A DNA stretch of 36,800 nucleotides, from IMG/VR virus record IMGVR_UViG_3300005056_000221, positions 1 to 36,800 of that record; one strand, 5' to 3'. This DNA is from a virus. A model generated the notes under the pieces. It was not told the DNA's origin. It did not search any database and saw only the letters and a list, made by a program, of their open reading frames with translations. Both the position numbers and the translations under genes were made by a program. Within the stretch, counting starts at the first letter, position 1, and the number at the start of each line of letters is the position of its first letter. Shown piece after piece: positions 1-9,400 of the stretch.

Positions 1-399
1 CTAGTAACTCCAAAAGGAAACATGATCTTGTGGCCGATTATCAATGTGTACAAATCTTTTACTACCGACTTGTCGAACACCGATACCGCGCATTCCAAAG
101 TTTTTAGCGTCGGCAACTAATTGATAAGCTCTGTCTCTATCTATTCCAATATCAATAGCCTGACCCAGCAAGTGCAGGCTATTACTTCTACCACCTACAT
201 CGGTGTTATGTCTTGCACATCTAAAGCCGCTACTAACAGGAAATGGAAAGTCTAAGAATTTTCTTAAATCAATTACACGAACCATAAAGGCTGGTGACAT
301 TTCGCCACCGTCACATTCGGGGTAGCTGCAATGGCATTGTAGCTCTGCTTGAGTGAAGTAATCGTAATTAACCATATTTGCGCGCTTTAATTTTTCCAT
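1..399 (-). CDS. Phage endolysin, peptidase M15 family
   Basis: This 132-residue protein is a probable L,D- or D,D-peptidase that cuts cell-wall peptide crosslinks at lysis. It is a compact single-domain M15A-type enzyme. The zinc ligands are visible as H76 and D83 in the SLHLLGQAIDIGI segment and H118 in FVHIDNR. No signal peptide or membrane segment is present, so it should need a holin to leave the cytoplasm. The start at 399 is preceded by AGAAAGG about nine bases upstream; the alternative ATG at 375 has no such site. It overlaps the end of the 3-TM holin gene by 13 bases, forming a holin-endolysin cassette. The gene is complete, its stop codon being the first three bases of the window. 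The family call is firm; the exact bond cleaved is inferred. Confidence 0.9.
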   Translation of the reverse strand: MEKLKRANMVNYDYFTQAELQCHCSYPECDGGEMSPAFMVRVIDLRKFLDFPFPVSSGFRCARHNTDVGGRSNSLHLLGQAIDIGIDRDRAYQLVADAKNFGMRGIGVRQVGSKRFVHIDNRPQDHVSFWSY

Positions 400-770
400 T
401 TATCAATACCTTTCTCCACGCTTCGACCGATAACATAACCGCCCAAGCCAATTTTCAACAACGCCCATAAATCAGGCGGCAACACTAATAAAGGAGCGGC
501 GCTCCAAAACAACGAAAGGTAGGGATAAATAAGGTAGTTATTTACAATTATCGCTACAAAAGAAAGCATTGTAATAGGACGCCAAGCGGCTACTATCCAA
601 TGCTCACTTTTAGCTTCTGCTGCGATCACAGTCATGGCCGACTCTAACTCTTTTAGCTGCCCCGATTGTGATAACTCAATAAGCTTGATTTGTGCCTCTG
701 CTTTCGCCTGTGGATCTGGTATTAACTTATCCAGTAAAACTGTTACCGCCGGTATTAATAAATTAAACAT
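387..770 (-). CDS. Holin of the 3-TM family
   Basis: This 127-residue protein fits the 3-TM holin family that releases endolysins and gene-transfer particles. A short N-terminal hydrophobic segment (MFNLLIPAVTVLLDKLIP) is followed by a charged helix rich in Glu and Lys (about residues 22-58), then the conserved stretch HWIVAAWRPITML and two hydrophobic spans (roughly 60-85 and 90-112). A charged C-terminus ends in DKWKN. The reading frame extends to a TTG at 782, but the GGAG that would be inside that extension is an ideal ribosome-binding site for the ATG at 770, so the shorter start is chosen. It lies two bases after the tailspike stop codon and directly before the endolysin. It should form the membrane lesion through which the endolysin escapes. 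Confidence 0.85.
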   Translation of the reverse strand: MFNLLIPAVTVLLDKLIPDPQAKAEAQIKLIELSQSGQLKELESAMTVIAAEAKSEHWIVAAWRPITMLSFVAIIVNNYLIYPYLSLFWSAAPLLVLPPDLWALLKIGLGGYVIGRSVEKGIDKWKN

Positions 771-772
771 AT

Positions 773-3700
773 TTAACTCCAATCACCGGCAACAACATTT
801 ACAAATGTCATATCGCCAGTACCAATACTTGCTGCCTCTGTAGTGGTAGAGCCGCTATCAATATTCCATTTCGTTATCGTGCCACCAATATTAAATTCTA
901 ATTCTTTAAGAACGCCATCCCAATTATCCCAAGAGTCCTTATGCTGCCCGATTACATTGACTACGACCGGACTTGTAGCGGTCAGAACTATTGGGTGGTC
1001 ATTACCATCCATGTAGGCTGATATGTCGCTATTCCAGCCAACATTATTACCATCTATAGTAAAGCTAGTACGGGAGTTATCGAAGTCAGCTCTATTACTA
1101 GAATTGACACTGAACCTACCTCTTATTCCAGATGTTGAATCAAATAGGTATCGGCTTGAGCCTAGATTGTTAGAGTTGAATATCTGTGTTGCTGTGTCAC
1201 CTATTCCTAACGATTTATTGCTAAACGTAGCGTGAGTGTCAGCTCCATCAAAAGTAAGTTGTTGAGTGGCTGGTACGGCGGGGTTAATAACTATATCGGC
1301 TGTGTTAGATATAGCTGATTTAAGCGCACCATTAGATGCTGATATTGTAATGCCGGTCAGGTCTGGCACACCAACAGTTAATGCCGCTGCACTACTAAAT
1401 ACACATGTAGCCAAATTATATGTAATCTCGCTACCCATCACACCTGTTTCTAGCGTGTAAGTTGTAATGGCACCTGAGAAGCGGCCCGAGGCATCGTAAG
1501 AGTAGACCTCACCTTCGACACCGTCAGGAAGTGATAGCGTGCCCGAAAATACCGGAGCAACCGGAGCTACTGGCCCCGTACTAAAATCACCGTTTGCGGG
1601 GTCATTCCATTGAGGGTCGGTATCGTTATTTGTGTAGCCGATGGCTGTATTAAATGCCGCTAAGTCTTGGTTGCTGCCACCTGAATTTAAATGATTACCA
1701 CTAACATAATTAGGCGCTCTCAGTGTGTTACCTTTGGCTACTTGACTCTGGACACTGCCAGCATCTAGTAAGAGCGTTATCTCAGACGCGCCTTGGTTTA
1801 CAACAATATTATCAAATATTGCTGTGTGACCCTTGGTAACGGCTGTTAAATTTCTACTATCGTTATGTAAAGCGCCATTGTAAATTAGGTTATCTTGAAG
1901 AACTCTTGAGTAATTAGCATCTGTATAAGTGTACGAGGTGTTTCTAGCATTCGTAAACACGGCGCTAGTCTGCGGGTTCTTCAGATAAATCCTGTTGGCA
2001 ACAGCGAAGTACGACAAGATATTAAATGCAAATACCATTGTGAACTCTGAGTTGATGCTATTCCGAGCTAAGTACTGATGCTTGAACAAACCTTGATCAT
2101 GTCTATTGGATGAGTTAGAGCCATCCCAACCGTTACGCCCATTGTCTTGCTGGCAATCATGCCACGCGAAGTATTTACGCACTTGTGTTGTATTTTGTGC
2201 AGAATTATCGTTATTTTCCGCATAACCAATGCCCGTGTTTGAATGTCGATAATACACCCAGCCAAGGTAATAATGATCGTAAGAACCCTTACTATAAGAA
2301 TAGTGATCAAAGACGGCATCATCTGCGTCAGCATCAATAAACAAGCCGCAACGACCCTGCCAATACGTATCGCCAAACTCAGTATAAATACCAGATTTAC
2401 GGTATTCGCCAGACGGATTAGCTGGACTATGAAGGTTGTCAATCAAGCCGCCCCAGAATCCCACTGTACCTGTAGTGGCGTAGTCGAGCATTTGGATTGC
2501 GCGACCTGAGGCGGAGTTCTCAGCCGCGGTTGTTAGCCCCGCTCTTATCCAATCCGTTCTATCATAAATAAATTGATGCGTACCCACATCAACCGTAGAT
2601 GTGCATGTAAAATTCAGCGCCATCATGGTCGAATATTGACAATCAAATATTACGTTTGAGAACACAATGGTTTCAGGCAGGTAGCGAGTTGACCCCACAC
2701 CACCATCTAGCAAGTACCCATCTGTACCGATGGTGCTGGATAGTATTGTTGCCCTACCATCCCATGCCACAATCCCTTTTTGCACTGTTTTTGTAGCTGT
2801 CCATATTTTATAACTACTAGATACGTCATATGAGCCGCCGCGTAGATGCTCAATCGTATTATCTTGCTCTATTCCATTCCAGTTTTGTTTTGGCCCATTT
2901 GAGCTGGCCAGCCCTGTTTTGTTGCTACCTAGCTTGTCCTTTAAAATAATTTCGCCATCATTTGTTTTAGAGGCTATTTCTCGTAACGCCCCATCTACGT
3001 AAATAAAGTTAAAGTTATTGGTTGAGTAAGAAGCGGTGGCGGCTGCATGGTCGTAGCCTGTAAACTTACCGGCCTCTGTTAGAGCGCCAGTGGCCTCAAT
3101 ATAAGAAGCATTTGTAAGTGAAACACCAATAGGATCATTACCGTCATTTGCATTATTACCCCCTGCTATATCATAGTATCTATGCGTTATTCCTACAGGT
3201 TTGGCAACGACAATATCAAAGTTGACGGTAGCGGTTTCAAATGTAACGCCGTCAGCCTTAATGCCTTTAATGCTTAACTGCCCCTTGTAGGTCTGAGGGT
3301 CGCGCAGAATAAGCATCATGTCGGGGCTGATGACATCTATATATGGATTTACAACACCTACATCACCAACACGATTATCAGTAACTTCATTGAAGTATTG
3401 AACTGCACTTCCATCTTCGTTGGTCACTGTCCAGCGGTATTCAAAGTGCTCATAAAAGTCAACGGGTAGTGTTTCATATAATCTGGTGGCCACCCCTGAA
3501 ATAGCACTTGCAGACGCATGAAGCATGAAAGGTGCGTTACCTGCGGCCATGGCTGTAACGATGCCGCCAGATACATCTATCGATGTGGTGTCAATGTATT
3601 TGTGGCCATAGAAGTTAGTAGCTTCAACTAATGGCCCTACGAACATACTATCTAAATTAGAATCAGCATAATTAGTAGCGTTAGTGCCTCGAATGCCGTA

Positions 3701-3955
3701 ATCACTATAAGTTGCTGCTGTGGTTAACGTGCCCAGTACTTGACGACCAATAATGGCTAGGCCCGCTGGTAATGTACCTAACATTGAATATGTGGCTACA
3801 AGGCCACCTGTAGCAAAGTAGGGATCAAGATTAATGATTACTTCAGTTCCTACAGGCGCATCAGGGATACTGAAGTTGCCGCTGAAAATAGGGGCCGCAA
3901 CTGGTCCTGACTCTCCCCTGCCGCCTAGAAGAATATTAAATAAAAAACAGTTCAT
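773..3955 (-). CDS. Tailspike or receptor-binding protein
   Basis: This 1060-residue protein is probably the surface-recognition spike. Near residue 20 an Ig-like module begins with APIFSGNFSIPD; a related module begins near residue 795 with APVFSGTLSLPD, so the two look duplicated. The long middle part, roughly residues 260-790, is rich in Asn, Gly, Ser and aromatic residues with short beta-strand-like repeats, as in parallel beta-helix tailspikes. The last 150 or so residues (from QQLTFDGADTH) resemble a LamG or concanavalin-like sheet domain. No catalytic motif could be assigned, so depolymerase activity is only possible. The start is fixed by AGGAG seven bases upstream of the ATG, and an intrinsic terminator lies just before that site. 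It follows small tail genes and precedes the lysis genes. Confidence 0.7.
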   Translation of the reverse strand: MNCFLFNILLGGRGESGPVAAPIFSGNFSIPDAPVGTEVIINLDPYFATGGLVATYSMLGTLPAGLAIIGRQVLGTLTTAATYSDYGIRGTNATNYADSNLDSMFVGPLVEATNFYGHKYIDTTSIDVSGGIVTAMAAGNAPFMLHASASAISGVATRLYETLPVDFYEHFEYRWTVTNEDGSAVQYFNEVTDNRVGDVGVVNPYIDVISPDMMLILRDPQTYKGQLSIKGIKADGVTFETATVNFDIVVAKPVGITHRYYDIAGGNNANDGNDPIGVSLTNASYIEATGALTEAGKFTGYDHAAATASYSTNNFNFIYVDGALREIASKTNDGEIILKDKLGSNKTGLASSNGPKQNWNGIEQDNTIEHLRGGSYDVSSSYKIWTATKTVQKGIVAWDGRATILSSTIGTDGYLLDGGVGSTRYLPETIVFSNVIFDCQYSTMMALNFTCTSTVDVGTHQFIYDRTDWIRAGLTTAAENSASGRAIQMLDYATTGTVGFWGGLIDNLHSPANPSGEYRKSGIYTEFGDTYWQGRCGLFIDADADDAVFDHYSYSKGSYDHYYLGWVYYRHSNTGIGYAENNDNSAQNTTQVRKYFAWHDCQQDNGRNGWDGSNSSNRHDQGLFKHQYLARNSINSEFTMVFAFNILSYFAVANRIYLKNPQTSAVFTNARNTSYTYTDANYSRVLQDNLIYNGALHNDSRNLTAVTKGHTAIFDNIVVNQGASEITLLLDAGSVQSQVAKGNTLRAPNYVSGNHLNSGGSNQDLAAFNTAIGYTNNDTDPQWNDPANGDFSTGPVAPVAPVFSGTLSLPDGVEGEVYSYDASGRFSGAITTYTLETGVMGSEITYNLATCVFSSAAALTVGVPDLTGITISASNGALKSAISNTADIVINPAVPATQQLTFDGADTHATFSNKSLGIGDTATQIFNSNNLGSSRYLFDSTSGIRGRFSVNSSNRADFDNSRTSFTIDGNNVGWNSDISAYMDGNDHPIVLTATSPVVVNVIGQHKDSWDNWDGVLKELEFNIGGTITKWNIDSGSTTTEAASIGTGDMTFVNVVAGDWS

Positions 3956-3972
3956 ATCTGATCTCCTGACAT

Positions 3973-3993
3973 AAAAAAACCGCTTTCGCGGCT
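3973..3993 (-). terminator. Intrinsic terminator before the tailspike gene
   Basis: Read on the minus strand, AGCCGC-GAAA-GCGGTT forms a short stem (one G-U pair) closed by a GAAA tetraloop and followed by a run of seven T. It ends about 20 bases before the tailspike start codon. It is one of several similar elements inside the late operon. Confidence 0.65.
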
Positions 3994-4024
3994 AATATAT
4001 TTTTCCAGCTCATAAACTACCCTT

Positions 4025-4237
4025 TTATTTTTTCGGCTCTAACTGTTTACCGTATTCAACATCATTAAAATGAGATTTTTCACAATGACTGTCTTCCCAA
4101 AAAATTAACGTGTCAATAACCCTCTCCCATTTTGAGCTAACCCTAAAAGCGTGACCTGATAGAGATTCGTTTGGACTACCGTTAGTTAAAAGCACATTGA
4201 AGAATTGAGAAACTGCATCTATTAATTTAATAATCAT
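4025..4237 (-). CDS. Small conserved phage tail-region protein
   Basis: This 70-residue protein has an aliphatic N-terminus (MIIKLIDAVSQFFNVLLTNG), a Ser/Gly segment (NESLSGHAFR) and a C-terminal part with Trp and Cys-His residues (WERVIDTLIFWEDSHCEKSH). The pattern SxSGxxxR plus W...FFWxxxHC is one I associate with small phage proteins encoded beside tail genes, but no function is known to me. Its ATG overlaps the stop codon of the upstream gene as ATGA, so it is probably translationally coupled to it. It is not obviously a membrane protein despite the hydrophobic N-terminus. Confidence 0.6.
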   Translation of the reverse strand: MIIKLIDAVSQFFNVLLTNGSPNESLSGHAFRVSSKWERVIDTLIFWEDSHCEKSHFNDVEYGKQLEPKK

Positions 4238-4794
4238 GATATTAATGATGCCTGTATAAAGAGAGCGTCTAGTTCTGACTCATCCATCGAGAGAACCGCC
4301 GCCATCTGCTGAACTATAGCGTTGCTTCGCTGGAAAGTTCCCGCGTCACTCCAATCAATCATGGCTTTAGTTTGAGCGGGTTCAGGGAGCGCCTCAAGAG
4401 CAGCTATTACTAAAGATAAATGACCGTTGTCAAACAATGCTCTCTTAGCTTGTCTACGAGTCACTATAGTGGGTATTACTGGTTCAGGGGGTGGAGGAGT
4501 TGGGGCCGTTGTAGTCCATACAGGATCAGGTGTCACATTGATTACATTAACCTCATGCTTAACATCTCCTTCATCATAGCCGACATACCCTCTATAATCA
4601 GGCTGAATAGACCATGCATCTCGCGCAGTCAGAACGGCAACCTGATTGCCTGATAATGAAGGAGGGGCTACCAAAGTTCTCCACCGGTTAGTATTAATAA
4701 CAGCGGTTTTAACTAAATCGTAGTCAGCCCCTATTGCTTCTCTTGACAGGATATGTTCGTTATTGGATTGCGATGCAAAATGTATTAAAGGCAT
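4234..4794 (-). CDS. Tail fibre-associated protein, function unknown
   Basis: This 186-residue protein sits directly after the tail fibre gene, the usual place for a fibre assembly factor or an accessory fibre component. The N-terminal 100 residues have no feature I recognise. A proline-rich linker (PTPPPPEP) near residue 110 leads into a helical C-terminal part starting with VTRRQAKRALFDNG and including WSDAGTFQRSN. I have seen this RRQ..ALL and W..A..F.R.N pattern at the C-termini of assorted phage tail-region proteins. AAGGAG lies only two bases from the first ATG at 4800 but eight bases from the ATG at 4794, so the second is preferred. Assignment as fibre assembly protein would be inference from position only. 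Confidence 0.6.
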   Translation of the reverse strand: MPLIHFASQSNNEHILSREAIGADYDLVKTAVINTNRWRTLVAPPSLSGNQVAVLTARDAWSIQPDYRGYVGYDEGDVKHEVNVINVTPDPVWTTTAPTPPPPEPVIPTIVTRRQAKRALFDNGHLSLVIAALEALPEPAQTKAMIDWSDAGTFQRSNAIVQQMAAVLSMDESELDALFIQASLIS

Positions 4795-4806
4795 ATGCAT
4801 GACTCC

Positions 4807-6165
4807 TTAAATTAATGCTCTAAAGCAGTGTGAATAAACAATGTTTTTAACAGTGTTTTCAGGGCCACCAGTACTAGAAGTCTCAAACTCAACACCGTGA
4901 GTAAACCATTGCCGAATGTAGTCTGTGTCAAAGTGAGTAGAGATGTCTTTACCATACATATGCGTATGAGCTTTAACCTCATCTTCTTTATAACCACCGA
5001 CACCTTGGGTTGGGTTAACCCCCCTGCCCATATCATCTATTCTGATATGCATACCGCCCAGCATCGGTTTTGTAAAAGTCGTGGCTCCATTACCGTCACC
5101 CCAATTACCACCTAAATTAATAGGGTCGGCATCTTTAAGGGTCTGGCTAATCATATTGGCGCTTGCTAGCGCGTAATTGTACAGGTCAGGATAATCAGTC
5201 CTAACTAGTTCCAGCCCGTCTGGATATAAATGGTTCGCAGGTAAAGCCGTGCCTAGCATTGGTTTCAAAATACCAATATCTTGAACTGCTGCTGCCGATA
5301 ATGCCGCTGCTACAATTGAATTTACATCAGAGGTGGAGGTTTTTTCTGAGTCTAATTCATTAATAGCATCTTCAACATTAAGTGCTGACATTCCCCCCGA
5401 CGGATTGTAAAGGACTTGACTAGCAATAGCTGCTGAACTAAACGACACCCATGCCGCACCTGACTCATCGTAAAAGAACATCTCAACTGAAAAGGTATTC
5501 CAGTATGAGTTACCATCTACCAAAGCGCCTCCTTCATTATTTAGGATAGGACCGACAGCGAAAGAGCCCAAATATAAGTCGCCAAAAACAGTCAAGGCAT
5601 TTAATATAGACGCTGCAGATTCTTGAGCGGTCTCAGCGGCAGAAATTGCAAGCTGAGAATAGGCGATAATGTCGCTAACTGCTGGCCCATTAATAATAGA
5701 GTTGGCGGTTTCATTCCACACTAGCGAAGCATTGCTTTCAGGCTTTGGCAGTATTGTTGATGCCGACTGTAATGTTGAAGGCAGTTTTAACGTGTTCTCT
5801 AAGATCTTAAATGCAATACCGGCAAGTCTTGTATTTTTATCAAACGCATCTTCATGTAGTTGAGCAGAAAATGAAGATTGATTACCGAACGGTACAAGCT
5901 GGGATACTTCAATGTTGTCTTCAATGGTTAAGCCGTAATATAAAATTAATGCACCAGCAATTAATATTATAGCTCCTCCGTTATTATCACCAACCCCTAA
6001 TACATTGTAATCAACATCTAATATAAGTACGGCATCAACATCGTTTGTGTCGGTTACAGTTACAAGTAGATCAGATGCCGAGGTGATCTTAAACTCATAA
6101 TCAAAAGTATCTGCAGTACCATTACCAAGGTGGGTGGTGATGGCGCTGCCTACTGGTATTGTCAT
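4807..6165 (-). CDS. Tail fibre protein with T7-type N-terminus and collar domain
   Basis: This 452-residue protein should form the tail fibre that contacts the host surface. The N-terminus (FDYEFKI...VLILDVDYNVLGVG, then YGLTIEDNIEVSQLVPFGNQSSFSAQLHEDAFDK) matches the attachment part found in T7 gp17-like fibres. A coiled, Ala-rich segment with DVNSIVAAALSAAAVQD follows. The C-terminal part from about residue 290 looks like a phage collar domain: PMLGTALPANHLYPDG, DLYNYALASANM, NLGGNWGDGNG, TFTKPMLGGMHIRIDD, then HTHMYGKDI and a final GPENTVKNIVYSHCFRALI. AGGAG six bases upstream supports the start. No diversity-generating reverse transcriptase or template repeat was seen, unlike in BPP-1. 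Confidence 0.85.
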   Translation of the reverse strand: MTIPVGSAITTHLGNGTADTFDYEFKITSASDLLVTVTDTNDVDAVLILDVDYNVLGVGDNNGGAIILIAGALILYYGLTIEDNIEVSQLVPFGNQSSFSAQLHEDAFDKNTRLAGIAFKILENTLKLPSTLQSASTILPKPESNASLVWNETANSIINGPAVSDIIAYSQLAISAAETAQESAASILNALTVFGDLYLGSFAVGPILNNEGGALVDGNSYWNTFSVEMFFYDESGAAWVSFSSAAIASQVLYNPSGGMSALNVEDAINELDSEKTSTSDVNSIVAAALSAAAVQDIGILKPMLGTALPANHLYPDGLELVRTDYPDLYNYALASANMISQTLKDADPINLGGNWGDGNGATTFTKPMLGGMHIRIDDMGRGVNPTQGVGGYKEDEVKAHTHMYGKDISTHFDTDYIRQWFTHGVEFETSSTGGPENTVKNIVYSHCFRALI

Positions 6166-6191
6166 AGCTGGCTCCTGTTTATTTCAGACAT

Positions 6192-6214
6192 AAAAAATCC
6201 GCTTTAATGCGGAT
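6192..6214 (-). terminator. Intrinsic terminator before the tail fibre gene
   Basis: On the minus strand ATCCGC-ATTAAA-GCGGAT is a perfect six-base-pair stem followed by TTTTTT. It lies about 25 bases upstream of the tail fibre start codon and just after the 74-residue structural gene. The bases after the T run resemble those after the terminators at 13518 and 21224. Confidence 0.65.
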
Positions 6215-6237
6215 AGTGTTATTTTATTGACTATAAT

Positions 6238-6462
6238 TTACGCGACAAAAAAACCGCTTGCTGTAGATGATTCTTTTATCCTGATGCCGCTTGCCACGGG
6301 AAGCCACATGTTAGTAGGCGGCTGTGTAATAGTATGCGACTTACCTCCCTCCAACTCTAAAACTATATTGCCCGGCGACGTAATCATAACTAATTGAAAT
6401 AAATCTGGATCGGCGGCGTCGCTTTTTGCTTTGCCTCTAGTCAAACCAATAAATTTGTTCAT
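6238..6462 (-). CDS. Small structural protein, conserved in podovirus tails
   Basis: This 74-residue protein has alternating hydrophobic residues typical of a small beta-rich domain. Its central part reads GNIVLELEGGKSHTITQPPTNMWLPVASGIRIKES, where the MWLPV and IRIKEST pattern resembles short proteins found between the large internal protein and tail fibre genes of other phages. No catalytic motif, signal peptide or membrane segment is visible. AAGGG lies about eight bases before the ATG. It is separated from the tail fibre gene by an intrinsic terminator. A minor virion component is a reasonable guess, but I do not recognise a named family. Confidence 0.6.
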   Translation of the reverse strand: MNKFIGLTRGKAKSDAADPDLFQLVMITSPGNIVLELEGGKSHTITQPPTNMWLPVASGIRIKESSTASGFFVA

Positions 6463-6473
6463 AATTAACCCTT

Positions 6474-9400
6474 TTATTTAATTAATCGTTCAATATCTGT
6501 ATCTTCTTCTTTGCCTGTTACTAACGCTTCAAACGCAAACTCAATTGGTGACGGCTCGTTACCAGATTCGGCTAGCTCCATTAGGTAAGAAGCTGTTCTA
6601 TTTACTTGTATACCTGAAGGGAAGCCAAGCACAGGTAATGTATCTGTTATAGCTCTCAGCGCTCCCTTGTCAAACTCAGCATCGGGATCAAACGTTAAGT
6701 CATACGCCTCATAACCAAGCCTAACCGGTGCTGAGATAGTCCGCTGCAATGGCGTTTCAAACATTGTCCCGTATTTAACCAGTCCTCCCAGCTCGCGGAC
6801 ACCCACCCACTGGCCTAAGTAGTAACTGCCTAATGACTTTCCATACCGCGTAGCAAATTCTTCTGGCTCTTCATCATCGTTAGATCCTCGTAAAAACTCT
6901 TCTAGCAGAGCCGGAGCCAAGAATATCCAAAGCATATTTTCTGCCAACTTCGCCTTTGATATTTGACCTGTTTTAGACTTTCCTTTCTGTCTAATACTTA
7001 GATTTAAGATCGCATTAAAATAAGAATACATAGGCGTAAAAGTTCTCATTAACTCGCTACTATCTTCGTAGTGGGACAGGTCTATTTTTACGCCTGTGCT
7101 TTGCGTTCTAGCCACCGTTCTATCAGCTTCAAAAACGGCCTTATCTTCAGTTATTCCACTTTCAATAGCTTTATTATATGCAGCATCCCACACCGCCCTA
7201 GATATAAAGGCATCGACTTTTTGAATAAAAATAAAGGCGTTCGATTTAAATCTATTCCAGCCTTTATTTCCTTTCATGTCTCGTAAAATTGCATAAACAT
7301 CACGGTTAATTGTGTGCGCCCTATTTGTCATGAATACAGATTTGGCTTTAATGTCTCGCCCCATATCTAACGGGTGCTTCATTTCTTCCATCAAAGATGA
7401 GAACATTCTGACCTTGCCTACTTCGGGAATGGCGGGTAGAAACCCAGTGACATTCAATAACGCTGTGCCGAACGAATACCCCATCGCACCATAACTAACT
7501 GCGACACGAGAGAAGCGCAAGATGCCTTCCCATTCATTAAAATCACTAGGGTGGATATCACCACTGGCTAAGCGGGTTAGTGCGTTGCTTACAGCTTTAT
7601 ACCCTTCACTTCCAATAGCATCGGACATAGCATCACGGACATCTTTATTTCTCAGTATTCTATCGGCATCAATAACAGCTTGACGGTGCGTTAAGTCATG
7701 AACTATTCCATCGACATGTTTAAATAATCCGTCAATAGATAAGTTAATTACTTGTCCGCCAAATCCAATACGCTCAATAGTTGATCCGTGCTTAGTCGAG
7801 GCCCTTCCCCTGCCGCCCTGCAATAGTTTTTGCGCTCGCTCTTCTACAGCATGCGTTTCTGCTTTCCAGCTTAATGCTGAATCAGCTTGTAACGGATAGT
7901 AACCGCCCCGCATTTGAACGCCATTAACAGTAAACGGATCAGCCTCTACTTTTTGTGGGGCTACACCGGTTGCTTTTTGCTCAACCTTTGATAGCTCTGG
8001 ATAGAATTTATCCACGTACTCCCAAATCTTGTTAACTAGATCAATCTCTTCACTTGATAATGTGCTGATAGCTTTAATGACTTCACTATCTGTCATTTGT
8101 CTTTTTTCTTGGTGCCTTAGCGCCTCACGGTTTCCTTCGTTGCCATAGTTCAATGCCAGCACAACCCTGTCACCACGCGACAAGGACAGTGTGAGGCCTT
8201 CCTGACCTACTGGCATGACATGTATGTCTGTTTTGTTTTTAACTCCTATTGCTGTATCACGCAATGTGTCAGAATTTCTAGCAATAATATCTGCTGCATC
8301 CTGAATATTGTGAGCTAGTCCACTAAATAGGTATTCAAAACCTTCGAACAATTCATTTAATGATTCATGTTCGATATCAAGCCGTTGAACCTCGTTTGTC
8401 TGAGCATCCCATAACGGTTTGAATATATGAGCTTGCATCGGGCCATTATCTATCCAGCCATCAGCTTCTTGTAGCAATGACTCAAGCTTTCTATGTTTGG
8501 CGTTAAAGCCCGCTAAGCGACTTGCCCCTTTAGCTACGGCACTTCTATCTGACTGTCTAGGCTTAGGCTTGTCAGTATGTGTAACCACATGATCGACGAT
8601 CTCATTAACGTCAATATAAAACTGCTCGGTTGCTTCAGCGCTATTAGCCTTTCCTATCGTGAGTAAGTTTTCGGCGGCATCACGAACGGCTTGCAAATCA
8701 TCGAGTGTCATATCCTTCCATGACGTAATACTTTCCAGTAACGAGCCAGCAATTAAATCAGGGTTAGCCTCTTTTTGTGCTGCAATAAATTTATTTACAC
8801 GACCTAGAAGCGCTTCCGTATTTGTAGGGTTTTTTCTAAAATCAAACGCAGCTACCAATACCTTGATCTGCTGAATGTAATCTGGATCTACTTTTCTAGC
8901 CGAGTACTTAACGGTGCTTATTTGCTTTAACCTTGCTCTATGTTTGTCTGCTTTTTCTTTTGTTTTTAATGCTTCACGGTATAAATAAAACTGCCGCACT
9001 GCTTGGTGCTGATGTAATGCGGCCGCTCTATACTCTTTTGCAGTCGCCGCTTTAACAGCTTTATTACGTGCTGTTATTTCTTGTCTACGGTAAATATCAG
9101 GACGCACTTTGTTGATTGGCATTGTGGTCATTACTGACTCTGCCGCTGCTTTAAAATACTGCCTACTTGTTGGCTTGGTATTGGTTGCTCTATTTAACCA
9201 GTGCAACTCTGCAATTAATCTATCGGCCTGCTTCTCATTGTGAATAACGTGTCGTGCTTTTTCATCAACTGAGCCATCAATTAACATGTCTCCATGACGA
9301 TCACGCATACGCTGATCTGCTTCCACCGACACATAAGACTCCCGCTCAGACTTATTCATTGTGCCCAGCAATGCATTAACCAATTCATCACCACTGCGAT

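Noticed and set aside
2068-2442. A 124-residue minus-strand frame inside the tailspike gene
   Set aside because: It is an alternative frame of a well-supported gene, with biased low-complexity composition and no ribosome-binding site of note.
4812-5036. A 74-residue frame inside the tail fibre C-terminus
   Set aside because: It lies fully within the collar domain coding region in another frame and has no independent signal.
4807-6165. Diversity-generating retroelement as in BPP-1
   Set aside because: No reverse transcriptase gene and no template-variable repeat pair were found near the fibre or tailspike genes in this window.
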